Shown one piece after another: positions 8,975 to 16,887 of a stretch of DNA of 64,000 nt; within the stretch, counting starts at the first letter, position 1, and every line of letters starts with the position of its first letter. The DNA comes from Thermoproteus uzoniensis 768-20 (GTDB lineage Archaea > Thermoproteota > Thermoprotei > Thermoproteales > Thermoproteaceae): NCBI RefSeq assembly GCF_000193375.1, contig NC_015315.1, positions 248,001 through 312,000 on the forward strand, in the 5' to 3' direction. Both the position numbers and the translations under genes were made by a program. The notes beneath the pieces are model-generated. The model was not told the DNA's origin. It made no database searches and was given only the letters and a program-made list of their open reading frames with translations.

Positions 8975-9569
8975 GGCGGATCTAGCCGTTGCCGAGAGCC
9001 TCTCCAAGGCGCTGAGCCCGGAGTCGGCGCGGGCTCTGGCCAAATTCTCTGAGATATTGGTCAAAGCAGACGAGCTGGGGCTTCTGGACACCCTAAAAGA
9101 TCTACTAGACGGCGAGGTCCTAGGCGACGTAGCCAAGAGCCTCTTGAACACAGGCGTCGTCGCGTTGCTCATGAACCTGGACAAGATCTCGGCGGTTCTC
9201 GAGTCGTTGGCCAAGAACGCCGACGCTTTAGCCAAGGCGCTCTCCCTCCTGGAAGGCCTAGAGAGGTCGGGCCTCCTCAACGCCGCGGCTAGTCTGGCGG
9301 AGCCCGAGGTCTTGGGCGAGGCCGCGCAGGCGTATCTGACCACAGGCGCCTTCTATCTGGTTAACGAGGCGCCGAAAATACTAGACGGGCTGGCCTCCGT
9401 GAGGGTAGCCCACGCGTTGGACTCCGCGTTGGCCGAAAGCCGTAGGGCGCAGGCTCCGAGCTTCTTGGAGACCTTAAATACCTTGATGCTGGACGAAGAC
9501 GCCCGTAGAGGGCTCTACTTCTTGGCCTCTCTGCTGAAAAATATAGGGGCGTCTCTAAGGCCTAGATAG
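8967..9569 (+). CDS. DUF1641 family protein (second copy, longer N-terminus)
   Basis: A 200-aa all-helical Ala/Leu-rich protein with internal repeats of the type DLLDGEVLGDVAKSLLNTGVVALL and AASLAEPEVLGEAAQAYLTTGAF, and the DUF1641 ending DEDARRGLYFLASLLKNIG. It starts 8 nt inside the SQR-type gene, so it is coupled to it. DUF1641 proteins are frequent neighbours of sulfide and formate oxidoreductases, which suggests a subunit or assembly partner; no activity is known to me. Its 3' end overlaps the convergent gene at 9562 by 8 nt. The shared family with 3488-3928 suggests one duplicated partner for two sulfur modules. Confidence 0.8.
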   Translation: MSEADLAVAESLSKALSPESARALAKFSEILVKADELGLLDTLKDLLDGEVLGDVAKSLLNTGVVALLMNLDKISAVLESLAKNADALAKALSLLEGLERSGLLNAAASLAEPEVLGEAAQAYLTTGAFYLVNEAPKILDGLASVRVAHALDSALAESRRAQAPSFLETLNTLMLDEDARRGLYFLASLLKNIGASLRPR

Positions 9570-9939
9570 GCACTTGTACCTCCACCTCAACTTCCGGCGG
9601 GGTCTGGTTCTTGTCGACCTTGAGGTAGACCTCCCTCGTGGGGGAGCCCGGCGAGACGCCGTTGCTCAAGGCCCAGAACAATATCGCCGCGTATGCGTTG
9701 TCCACCTTGTCCGAGGAGCCCGTGAACTTGTAGACCGCCATCTTCCCAGCGCCTAGCGTCTTATCGCCGTTGGGATCCGGCGTGAAGACCTCGACGATCA
9801 TATTCGCGCCTTCCTTGCCGTGGAATATCAGTATGACGCCGGGCTTCAGGTCTTGCGCCAGCGCGGATCTGTTCGGCACAGACTTAATTGTGCTGAACCC
9901 TCTCACTTCTTGGACTTCCTTAACCTCGACGTTGGGCAT
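9562..9939 (-). CDS. Conserved hypothetical protein, 125 aa
   Basis: Not recognised. It is a soluble, beta-rich protein with no cysteines, no signal peptide and no membrane segment, and an acidic Val/Glu-rich end (PPEVEVEVQVPI). The central part reads DLKPGVILIFHGKEGANMIV and TLGAGKMAVYKFTGSS, compatible with a small beta-barrel. A TATATAG box at about 9958-9964 lies 22 nt upstream of the ATG, so it is probably leaderless. It is convergent and slightly overlapping with the DUF1641 gene and divergent from sfsA. Confidence 0.65.
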   Translation of the reverse strand: MPNVEVKEVQEVRGFSTIKSVPNRSALAQDLKPGVILIFHGKEGANMIVEVFTPDPNGDKTLGAGKMAVYKFTGSSDKVDNAYAAILFWALSNGVSPGSPTREVYLKVDKNQTPPEVEVEVQVPI

Positions 9940-9978
9940 AGGGCGGGAGGGCTAAGACTATATAAGATTTATGTAGCT

Positions 9979-10674
9979 ATGGCCCCCGCGGTTGGGGACG
10001 TGGTTTACAGATTCGAAGGCCCTCTAAGGCTTGTCGAGATACTCGACAGGCCCAATAGGTTCCTCGTCAGAGTTCTGGACGGAGGCGCCGTCAGGCACTG
10101 CCACCTCCACGACCCGGGGCGTCTGCCGGAGCTAGTGCGTAGGGGCGCTAGAGCCGTTGTGAGGCCCACGCGCGGGGCGAAGACCGACTGCTCCATAACG
10201 GCGGTGGAGGCGCCTAACGGCGTCTGGGTCGTCGCCGATAGCAGGATACACAGCGATGTGGCTTCCTTATTCCTCGGCGGGGCTAGAAGAGAGGTGAAAG
10301 TCGGCAATCACAGGCTCGACTTCCTCCTAGGCGATATGTATGTCGAGGTTAAGGGATGCACGCTGGTCGTCGACGGCAGGGCCATGTTCCCCGACGCCCC
10401 GACAAAGAGAGGGACCGAGCACTTGAGGTTGCTGAGGTCGTTGATGAGGGCCGGCTATAGGGCCAAGGTTGTGGTGCTCGTCATGAGGCCGGACGCGGAG
10501 TGCTTCATGCCTAACTGGGCCACCGACCCCTCGTTCTCCCGCGAATTTGCTATGTTTGTCAAATCCGGCGGGGCCGTAGACGTCCATAGGTTCCGCTACG
10601 CCGACGGCTACGTGATATACGACGGCGATATAGATCTCTGCGACGGTTGGGACCGAGAGGCCCCCGATCTCTAA
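9979..10674 (+). CDS. sfsA: SfsA family protein (sugar fermentation stimulation protein homologue, nuclease-like fold)
   Basis: About 231 aa. The SfsA pattern is clear: FLVRVLDGGAVRHCHLHDPGRL near the N-terminus (an OB-like nucleic-acid-binding part), then the PD-(D/E)xK-like core FLLGDMYVEVKGCTLV with acidic and lysine residues, then FPDAPTKRGTEHLRLL and VVVLVMRPDAECFMPN. The family is universal in archaea; the E. coli member affects maltose genes and the fold is that of a nuclease, but the cellular substrate is not settled. I use the ATG at 9979; a longer upstream frame exists but runs through the divergent promoter. Confidence 0.88.
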   Translation: MAPAVGDVVYRFEGPLRLVEILDRPNRFLVRVLDGGAVRHCHLHDPGRLPELVRRGARAVVRPTRGAKTDCSITAVEAPNGVWVVADSRIHSDVASLFLGGARREVKVGNHRLDFLLGDMYVEVKGCTLVVDGRAMFPDAPTKRGTEHLRLLRSLMRAGYRAKVVVLVMRPDAECFMPNWATDPSFSREFAMFVKSGGAVDVHRFRYADGYVIYDGDIDLCDGWDREAPDL

Positions 10675-10718
10675 GATTGTAGAGAGGGGAACTTTTATAA
10701 CTAGAACTTCGTTGTCGT

Positions 10719-11441
10719 GTGGATGCGATTTACGTAGTTCTTGCAGCGCTCGGGGTTCTTGAGGTCTGGATCGCAGTCTACCTATACAGGTCTCTGAGGA
10801 CGTTGCAGTCGCTCGTATACCCAATACTCGCGAACTTGGTCTGGATAAGGACCCACACCTACACGCTTGTCGATAATTTGACCGATATGCTGGCCGCGCG
10901 CGGCGTCATATCGTCGGAGGAGGTGGTCGCGCTGAAATCTTTGTCGCAACCGAAGATCCCGACGCCTGAGGACCTAGACAAGGTGGAGGAGCTCTTGAGC
11001 AAGAGGCCCGAGGAGTTGACGGACAGCGATCTTAACGAGATCAAGAGGATTGCGCTGGCGCTCCTCACGTGGCCCTCCCAAAACGCGGCGAAGCTGGCGA
11101 TGAAGCTGTTGCTCTTCGCGTCTCAAGTAGAGCGGGGACGGGACGCCGTCAAACTAGCCGATAAGGTCGAGGTCTCCTACATAGCGGAGACTTGCACTGT
11201 CAGGCTACAGCTACGTAGAGGCGAGTCTGTGGAGGTCGTCGAGGAGGCCGACGGCGACTGTGTATCGAAGAGGGTCGAGGCCTTGAGGAGGTTGGCGCGC
11301 CGCGAGGAGCCGGGCGATGCGGCGGCGCTCAACATGTACAGGCTGTGCCGCACCCGCAACGATGCCGGCTGTAGGGCCTTGATGTCGCAGTTAAGCTCGT
11401 TGGAGAGGAAGTCCTTGGATCTCCTCTTGAGGGATGAATAG
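10719..11441 (+). CDS. Membrane-anchored hypothetical protein, 240 aa
   Basis: The N-terminus is a single hydrophobic helix (AIYVVLAALGVLEVWIAVYLY, listed here as two adjoining hydrophobic stretches around residues 3-23). It is followed by a long charged helical region rich in Glu, Lys and Leu with coiled-coil character, and a Cys-containing tail (CTVRLQLRRGESVEV, RLCRTRNDAGCRAL). The likely topology is an N-terminal anchor with a cytoplasmic body. The start is GTG at 10719 with TTTATAA about 23 nt upstream (leaderless). The next gene begins 8 nt before its stop, so the two form an operon. I do not recognise the family. Confidence 0.7.
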   Translation: MDAIYVVLAALGVLEVWIAVYLYRSLRTLQSLVYPILANLVWIRTHTYTLVDNLTDMLAARGVISSEEVVALKSLSQPKIPTPEDLDKVEELLSKRPEELTDSDLNEIKRIALALLTWPSQNAAKLAMKLLLFASQVERGRDAVKLADKVEVSYIAETCTVRLQLRRGESVEVVEEADGDCVSKRVEALRRLARREEPGDAAALNMYRLCRTRNDAGCRALMSQLSSLERKSLDLLLRDE

Positions 11442-11901
11442 GTCGTTTCAGCCGGCTGCCGTCGACCAAGTCCTCGGACTTCTGAGAGTGATATACTCGT
11501 TGGGCGGCAAGACGGATATCTATAGAATCGATGAGGAGGTCGAGATAGACTTCGACGAGATAAGCCTGGCTGTGGGCGCAGCCGAGTCCCTAGGGCTAGT
11601 GGCCGTAAAGGCCGGCGATGTGGAGCTGACGGAGCTGGGCCGTAGGGCCGTCCTAGATCTCGACAGCGTTAAGGCCGAGATCGCCAGAAGGCTCGCCTCG
11701 CTTACTCCCTTCGCAGACATACTCGCGTCGTTAAGTAGGAAGACGCCGTTGCCGCTGAGCGAGGTCACCGAGATGCTCTGCGGGTTGGGCTACTGCGGCG
11801 ATGTGTCTACGAGAAGGGTGATAGCGTGGGCCGTCCTATTCGGCCTGATAGAGATTACTCCGGACGACTTGGTGTTCCCAGGCGCCTGGACGCGGTCTTG
11901 A
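11434..11901 (+). CDS. Stand-alone AAA-associated C-terminal domain protein (AAA_assoc_C-like)
   Basis: The 155-aa sequence resembles the domain found fused to the C-terminus of nitrate/sulfonate-type ABC ATPases (AAA-associated, PF09821-like). It has GGKTDIYRIDEEVEIDFDE, then a helix leading to GLVAVKAGDVELTELGRRAV, and a second helical half with FADILASLSRK. Here it is a separate gene, with no ABC ATPase nearby. It overlaps the membrane-anchored gene upstream by 8 nt, so the two may form a complex at the membrane. It could act as a winged-helix-like regulatory module. The domain match is from memory of the family pattern and is moderate. Confidence 0.6.
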   Translation: MNRSFQPAAVDQVLGLLRVIYSLGGKTDIYRIDEEVEIDFDEISLAVGAAESLGLVAVKAGDVELTELGRRAVLDLDSVKAEIARRLASLTPFADILASLSRKTPLPLSEVTEMLCGLGYCGDVSTRRVIAWAVLFGLIEITPDDLVFPGAWTRS

Positions 11902-11946
11902 AACACGGCGAGGGACACCTTTATTTAGCACATGTAAGTCTTATTG

Positions 11947-12495
11947 ATGTCTTTCAACCTAGTCGTCGCGACCGGCTGGAGGCAGGAGAGGATGTGCATG
12001 GAGGAGCTCTACAAGATCGGCGATATATTAGCGCGGCGAGTGAAAGACGTGTGGTTCACCGGCTTTGACGGACTCCTCACGGCTGAGGTCGAGGGCGATC
12101 CCCTCGAGTTCACGAGGGCGCTCGCCGATTTGGTGTCGTCGGGGTACTACGTGCCCAGGTTCGTCTTGAGGGCAACGCCTATAATGGTGGTCGTCAAAAG
12201 CGACTTGGACGAGGTGGCGAGAGCCGCCTCTGAGCTCGCGGCGAAGCACATAGGGCCCAACGAGACCTTCAAGGTAGAGCTGAAGAAGAGAGGCGTCAAG
12301 TACGACAGACTGGCGGTCATAGACTACGTGGCCAAGGGGATAGACAGAAAGGTCGACTTGACGAGGCCGGACAAGATTTTGTGGATAGAGATGTTCCCTA
12401 CCAGGACGGGGCTCTCCGTCATAACCGAGAGGGACAACTTCTCCCTCATGAGGATGAGGGTGGGTAGCCATGGAGGAGGGGGCTCTGTCCCTTGA
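11947..12495 (+). CDS. THUMP-domain protein (probable tRNA modification factor, Tan1-like)
   Basis: About 182 aa. The beginning VVATGWRQERMCMEEL and the segment EVARAASELAAKHIGPNETFKVELKKRG, which holds the THUMP core, together with LWIEMFPTRTGLSVI near the end, match archaeal THUMP proteins related to Tan1. Tan1 assists N4-acetylcytidine formation in tRNA. THUMP domains bind the acceptor end of tRNA; no catalytic domain is fused here, so a partner enzyme is expected. TTTATTTA at about 11920-11927 is 24 nt before the ATG at 11947, which I prefer to the TTG one codon upstream. It overlaps the following hydrolase gene by 26 nt. Confidence 0.75.
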   Translation: MSFNLVVATGWRQERMCMEELYKIGDILARRVKDVWFTGFDGLLTAEVEGDPLEFTRALADLVSSGYYVPRFVLRATPIMVVVKSDLDEVARAASELAAKHIGPNETFKVELKKRGVKYDRLAVIDYVAKGIDRKVDLTRPDKILWIEMFPTRTGLSVITERDNFSLMRMRVGSHGGGGSVP

Positions 12496-13072
12496 AGGGC
12501 TAAGGATCCGCTACATAAGGAGCGGCGACGGGAAGCCCATAGTCCTCCTACACGGCTATTCGTTCAATGCAGATAATTGGTACTCCTCCGGCGTAGCCCA
12601 GAGCCTCGCCGAGAACTACGCAGTATACGCAATCGATATGCCGTACGGGGCCAAGTCCAAGAGCTCCAAGTTTAGATCAGACGCTAAGGGCTACGCCCGC
12701 TTCTTGAGGAAGATTCTCGATGCCTTCTCGCTGGGCGAGCCGCCTATAGTCGGCCCCTCGATGTCGGGCGAAGTGCTCATGTGGTACGTCGCCTTGGGCT
12801 ATGGGACAGCCCTAGCAGTGCTTGTCGGGCCCGTGGGCCTCGACGACAAGGAGCTACAGAACGGCCTCGCGAAGTCGGGTGCGCGGATCGCCGCCATATG
12901 GGGCGAGAAGGACGAGATATCGCCTCCCTCGATATATGCGCCTCTTCTGAAGAAGATCTTGCCATCGGCAAGGGTCGCCGTACTGCCTGGAGCCGGGCAT
13001 CCGGCCTATCTGGACAAGCCTAGGGAGTTTTTGGAGCTTCTGAAGAGCTTCCTGGCTGAGGCGGGCTATTAG
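12470..13072 (+). CDS. Alpha/beta-hydrolase fold protein
   Basis: A compact 200-aa hydrolase with IVLLHGYSFNADNW as the oxyanion-hole HG motif, GPSMSGE as the nucleophile elbow (G-x-S-x-G), IWGEKDEISPP with the acid residue, and GAGHPAYLDKP with the catalytic histidine. The lid is minimal. Substrate is unknown; small esterases, thioesterases and C-C hydrolases share this layout. It overlaps the THUMP gene by 26 nt upstream and the convergent methyltransferase fusion by 4 nt downstream. Confidence 0.85.
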   Translation: MEEGALSLEGLRIRYIRSGDGKPIVLLHGYSFNADNWYSSGVAQSLAENYAVYAIDMPYGAKSKSSKFRSDAKGYARFLRKILDAFSLGEPPIVGPSMSGEVLMWYVALGYGTALAVLVGPVGLDDKELQNGLAKSGARIAAIWGEKDEISPPSIYAPLLKKILPSARVAVLPGAGHPAYLDKPREFLELLKSFLAEAGY

Positions 13073-13920
13073 GCCTTCTGGAACACCAAGGCGTAGTTGT
13101 GTCCGAGATCTTGGTACTCCACCTCCTTGAAGCCCTTGAAATATTTCCTGACGTCGTCTGGGCTCATTTTCAGGAAACTGGGGGGCCCGAACGGGGAGCC
13201 CGGCTTATGCTCTATCAAGATGACGTGGCCTCCTTGCCTTAATATACGGGCCACCTCTGCCGCGGCCGCCTTCTTGTCGGCTAGGTCGTGGAACACGTTC
13301 GACATAACCACCACGTCGACGGAGTTGCCGGGTATCGACGTGTGGAGCACGTCCTCCCTAAGTATCGAGAGGTTGGGCGCGCCTATCTTCTCGACCTCCT
13401 TGAGGGCCTCCTCGTCTATATCCACGCAGTAGACTCGCGAGGCGATGTCCTTCAACACCTCGCAGAGCCTACCTGCGCCGCATCCCAGATCCGCGGCGAT
13501 GCCGCCCCTAGGGGTGTATTTAAGCAGTAAGGCATATTCGTCCTCTGACACTCCGCGCCAGTGGCCGCCGTGGTGGTGATGTTCGTGGTGCGTAGGGCCC
13601 TCCGCCTCCTTCAATTCGCCTTCGACGAATCTGGCCAACGCCTCCTCGACTAGCCCCTCGTAGACGTACACCTTTAGCCCCCAGACCTTCGCTATCTCGA
13701 AGCCTCTAGGCCCTATCTCGGAGACTATAAGCGCTTGCGCGCCTCGGCGGCGGGCTTCGGCCAACGCCGCGGCGCCTCGCGCCATCTTGGCGTACTTCGC
13801 CGGGTTTTCGACGACCTCGACCAGCTTATATCGGCCGTCCTCGACCTCGTATATGGCTATCTCCTCGCCCTCGCCGGGCCCATCCACCCTATTGCCTGTT
13901 TTCGATATCGCAATTCTCAT
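13069..13920 (-). CDS. Fusion: NifX/NafY-like (dinitrogenase cofactor-type) domain, His-rich linker, SAM-dependent methyltransferase
   Basis: Residues 1-105 look like the NifX/NafY/VnfX small iron-molybdenum-cofactor-binding fold: MRIAISKTGNRVDGP, then AEARRRGAQALIVSEIGP and GLKVYVYEG. A linker with eight histidines (THHEHHHHGGHW) follows. Residues about 130-283 are a class I methyltransferase of the UbiE/type 11 kind: IAADLGCGAGRLCEVL is the SAM-binding loop, and then come VYCVDIDEEAL and VVVMSNVFHDL. The linker could bind a metal. One idea is methylation of, or directed by, a metal or metalloid compound; this is inference. The intact single frame and clean domain borders argue against an assembly artefact. 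Confidence 0.8.
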   Translation of the reverse strand: MRIAISKTGNRVDGPGEGEEIAIYEVEDGRYKLVEVVENPAKYAKMARGAAALAEARRRGAQALIVSEIGPRGFEIAKVWGLKVYVYEGLVEEALARFVEGELKEAEGPTHHEHHHHGGHWRGVSEDEYALLLKYTPRGGIAADLGCGAGRLCEVLKDIASRVYCVDIDEEALKEVEKIGAPNLSILREDVLHTSIPGNSVDVVVMSNVFHDLADKKAAAAEVARILRQGGHVILIEHKPGSPFGPPSFLKMSPDDVRKYFKGFKEVEYQDLGHNYALVFQKA

Positions 13921-13940
13921 GTTTTTCGATATTGATTTGT

Positions 13941-14831
13941 TTATTTAAGGTTTCTCAACGCCTCCGCCAGTCTGACGGCTTGCCAGGTCTCCCTAGGGTT
14001 GTGGGTCCTCACGATGTCGGCGCCGTGTAGCACTGCCAGCGCCTCGGCGGCTACTGAGCCGGGCAGGACCTCGTCGGGAGTCCGCGCGCCGACGAGCCTC
14101 CTTATGAAGGACTTCCTGGATACCCCCACCAACACGGGCCTGCCCAGCTCCTTGAATCTCCCGAGGTTTTTTAAGACGTAGAGGTCCCACCTCCACCAAG
14201 GCCACTGGGGATCGCCGTGTCTATACTCGCCGGCAACTACGTACGGCAGATCTCCCGGAGGCAGGATCGGGAACCCTATGCCGGGATCCACGACGATCTT
14301 TTCCGGATCCACCCCGCATTTAAGGGCGGCGTCGAGGCTCTCCCGCAATGCCGAGATGAGCCTATCCACGGGGTCAGCCCCGGGCCTCGGCTCCCTCTCC
14401 CGGGCCATCAAGACCAACGACGCCCCGTAGTCTTTGACCACCCCACACATCTCGGGGTAGAGCTTGAGGCCCGTCACGTCGTTCACTATAGAGGCCCCTG
14501 CCTTGAGCGCCTCCTCAGCCACTCTGGGCCTATAGGTGTCTACGCTGATGGGCACATCAACGTGTTGGGAAAGGGCCTTGACGACCGGCACGACGCGCTT
14601 CAGCTCCTCCTCTGCAGGCACCCACGTATCCTTATAAGGCGCGGTGGACATGCCTCCCACGTCTATCACGTCCACGAAGCCCCTCCAGCTGGCGGCCAAC
14701 TCCACGGCCTTCTCGGGCGTGGCGGCGATCGAGCTCGCGTAGAAGGACTCGGGCGAGGCGTTTACAACTCCCATAATCCTTACCGGATGGCCGGAGCCCA
14801 CGGGCAGCTTGCCCAAGAGGGCGAGGGGCAT
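13941..14831 (-). CDS. folP: Dihydropteroate synthase-like protein (FolP family)
   Basis: A 296-aa TIM-barrel pterin-binding protein: VRIMGVVNASPESF (the family's first motif), DVGGMSTAPY, VPISVDTYRPRVAEEAL, IVNDVTG, KIVVDPGIGFP and PVLVGVSRKSFI with the phosphate-binding SRKSF. DHPS joins pterin diphosphate and p-aminobenzoate (or, in archaea, an analogue on the route to folate or methanopterin-type cofactors). The archaeal family also includes proteins of unproven activity, so the exact product is open. TTTTAATA about 25 nt upstream gives a leaderless start at 14831. The promoter region is shared with the divergent gene at 14862. Confidence 0.85.
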   Translation of the reverse strand: MPLALLGKLPVGSGHPVRIMGVVNASPESFYASSIAATPEKAVELAASWRGFVDVIDVGGMSTAPYKDTWVPAEEELKRVVPVVKALSQHVDVPISVDTYRPRVAEEALKAGASIVNDVTGLKLYPEMCGVVKDYGASLVLMAREREPRPGADPVDRLISALRESLDAALKCGVDPEKIVVDPGIGFPILPPGDLPYVVAGEYRHGDPQWPWWRWDLYVLKNLGRFKELGRPVLVGVSRKSFIRRLVGARTPDEVLPGSVAAEALAVLHGADIVRTHNPRETWQAVRLAEALRNLK

Positions 14832-14861
14832 ATAAAAGCGGGAAATCCGACTATTAAAAGC

Positions 14862-15287
14862 GTGTGGGACGACGTGAGGAGGGCTGTCGAGGCCATTGAA
14901 GAGCAGTCGGAGTACGAGCGGTCGGTCAAGGCATTTGCCTTGAAGGTTCTGGACTCGTGTAAGAGATCTGGGGACAGGCTGACCCTGGCGTGTTGTCTCA
15001 AGCTCTTCATCGAGATAGGGATCCAGATGCGCTATATGAGGCGCTTCCCTCCCGAGGCTAGGCTCGACGTGCTTAAGAGGCGGGGGCGTAGAGGCGTGTC
15101 CTTCAACATGTCTATGCTCGAGAGGAGCGGGCTGCCGGGGCCGTACAAGAGGCGGGTTTTGAGGACCTATCTAAAAGTCTCGTCGTACGTCCACCCGTCC
15201 CCCGAGGCTATGACAGGCGATATGCCTGACGACTTAGTAACTGAGGTGTTCGAAGTCTTGTCTCTGCTCTATAGTTTTCGTGGATAG
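14862..15287 (+). CDS. Hypothetical helical protein, 141 aa
   Basis: Not recognised. The start is a GTG (reads VWDDVRRAVEAIEEQ) with TATAAAAG about 28 nt upstream, inside the divergent folP start region. The frame is open much further upstream but that part lies antisense to folP and is not credible. The protein is helical and basic in its C-terminal half, with FNMSMLERSGLPGPYKRR and a closing YLKVSSYVHPSPEAM. The pattern S.YVHPS near the end recalls HEPN-like RNA-cleaving or RNA-binding helical bundles, but the catalytic R-x4-6-H is not obvious. It overlaps the next frame's start region slightly. Confidence 0.6.
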   Translation: MWDDVRRAVEAIEEQSEYERSVKAFALKVLDSCKRSGDRLTLACCLKLFIEIGIQMRYMRRFPPEARLDVLKRRGRRGVSFNMSMLERSGLPGPYKRRVLRTYLKVSSYVHPSPEAMTGDMPDDLVTEVFEVLSLLYSFRG

Positions 15288-15318
15288 GAAAAATTTAATT
15301 GTATACCGTAGTCATGCT

Positions 15319-15618
15319 ATGCAACGTGTAGTTAAGACTAAGACCTTCGTGTTCGAGGCGCCCATAAGCGAGGAGATAGTGGCGAGGCTTTCCCAATGGG
15401 GGCGCGTGGCCTCCAAGGGCTCGCTCACAGTCTTCACTATCGATTCGGGCGGCGTCACCACGAAGGTCGTTAAGGAGGACGCCCGCAGTAAGGTACGGCG
15501 TATATATATCGAGCCGCCGTGCGGCTGTCTGCTGGTGCTGGACGAGGTTAGGGATTTCGAGCGCGATACCCTATATTATAGGTTTGTTAAATACGAGCCC
15601 TGCGATCGACATAAATAG
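15319..15618 (+). CDS. Hypothetical protein, 99 aa, directly upstream of the methylthiotransferase gene
   Basis: Small alpha/beta protein with three Cys near the C-terminus (PPCGCLLVLDEVRDF and YEPCDRHK), no membrane segment. I choose the ATG at 15319 because an AAATTTAAT box lies about 24 nt upstream. A GTG at 15280 would overlap the preceding gene. It ends 19 nt before the tRNA methylthiotransferase gene, so co-transcription is likely. The CGC and C.R residues could bind a metal, but there is no recognised motif. Family unknown to me. Confidence 0.6.
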   Translation: MQRVVKTKTFVFEAPISEEIVARLSQWGRVASKGSLTVFTIDSGGVTTKVVKEDARSKVRRIYIEPPCGCLLVLDEVRDFERDTLYYRFVKYEPCDRHK

Positions 15619-15636
15619 CCGGTTCCTATAGGTCGC

Positions 15637-16887
15637 GTGCGGATCTACGTCGAGACCTACGGCTGTTGGCTAGCCAAGGCGGACGCCCAAATACTGTTAC
15701 AGAGGCTGGGCGGCGCCGTGGCCGAGAGCCCGCGCGATGCCGACCTCGTCTTGGTCTACACGTGCGCGGTTAGGGAAGACGGCGAGGTGAGGCAGTTGAG
15801 GAGGCTTGGCCAGCTCGCCTCCGAGTCCAAGAGGCTTGTGGTCGCCGGATGTCTAGCCAAGGCGCGGCCCTACACCATACGGCAGGTGGCCAAGAACGCC
15901 GAGTTGTTGTACCCGGAGCAGGTGGAAGGCGGCGAGGGGCGGAGCATGTCGGTTCTGCCGGAGCCCGACGGAGGCTTAATCTACACAGTGCCCTTACAGG
16001 TGGGGTGTCTCGGCAACTGCACTTTCTGCATAACTAAGTACACTAGAGGCGGCGCCGGCTACGTGAAGAGCGCCCCGCCTGATCTAGTCGTGGAGTACGT
16101 GAAGAAGGCCGTCGCCAAGGGCGCCAAGGAGATCTACTTGACGGGGCAGGACGTCATAACCTATGGCTTCGACGCCAGATGGCGGAGGGGCTGGAACCTC
16201 CCCGACCTTCTCGAGAAAATTCTGTCTCAGGTCGAAGGGGACTATAGGATAAGGATAGGCATGTCGGAGCCGTGGGTGTTCGGGAAGTTCGCCGACGCTA
16301 TTTTAGACATAGTTAAGAGGGACGAGAGGGTTTACAGGTACTTCCATCTGCCGGTCCAGTCGGGTAGCGACGAGGTGTTGCGCAGGATGGGGAGGAGATA
16401 CACCGCCGACGAGTACCGAGGCCTTATCTCCAAGATCAAGAGGGAGCTCAACGACGACGTGTTCGTAGCCACAGACGTGATAGTGGGGTTTCCCGGAGAG
16501 ACCGAGGAGGACTTTAGGGCTACCTTGAGGCTCATGGAGGAGCTGGAGTTCGACAAGGTGCACGTGGCGCGCTACAGCAGGAGGCCGTTCACGGAGGCTT
16601 CTGTGATGCCGGAGCAGATACCGGACGCCGTGAAGAAGCAACGTAGCAAGATCGCCTCAGAGCTCGCGTTGAAGATAGCGCACGCGAGGAACTCCAGACT
16701 GATCGGCAGACGGTTGAAGGTGCTGGTCGATGAAGTCGACCACGGCCTTGTGGTGGGGAGGGCGCCGGACTACAGACAGGTCGTGGTGGGCCGCGGCGAA
16801 GGGCCTCTGGGCTCGTTCCTGGAAGTCGAGATCGAGCGCGCCGAGCCGGTGTACCTCTGGGCCAAAGGCGTCTATAGGACCACTTGA
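15637..16887 (+). CDS. tRNA-t6A methylthiotransferase (archaeal/eukaryal e-MtaB/CDKAL1 type)
   Basis: A 416-aa radical SAM methylthiotransferase in the usual three parts. The N-terminal UPF0004 domain has Cys10 (YGC), Cys43 and Cys72 (AGC) for one 4Fe-4S cluster. The radical SAM core has C-x3-C-x2-C at Cys124, Cys128 and Cys131 (GCLGNCTFC). A C-terminal TRAM domain covers about residues 350-416 ([14 protein letters not shown]). The enzyme adds a methylthio group to N6-threonylcarbamoyladenosine at position 37 of ANN-decoding tRNAs. The sequence [19 protein letters not shown] is typical. GTG start. The gene converges on metG and overlaps it by 16 nt. Confidence 0.93.
   Translation: MRIYVETYGCWLAKADAQILLQRLGGAVAESPRDADLVLVYTCAVREDGEVRQLRRLGQLASESKRLVVAGCLAKARPYTIRQVAKNAELLYPEQVEGGEGRSMSVLPEPDGGLIYTVPLQVGCLGNCTFCITKYTRGGAGYVKSAPPDLVVEYVKKAVAKGAKEIYLTGQDVITYGFDARWRRGWNLPDLLEKILSQVEGDYRIRIGMSEPWVFGKFADAILDIVKRDERVYRYFHLPVQSGSDEVLRRMGRRYTADEYRGLISKIKRELNDDVFVATDVIVGFPGETEEDFRATLRLMEELEFDKVHVARYSRRPFTEASVMPEQIPDAVKKQRSKIASELALKIAHARNSRLIGRRLKVLVDEVDHGLVVGRAPDYRQVVVGRGEGPLGSFLEVEIERAEPVYLWAKGVYRTT

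Noticed and set aside
14217-14861. Long upstream extension of the gene at 14862
   Set aside because: The frame is open for 215 codons more, but this part is antisense to folP and the GTG at 14862 has its own promoter.
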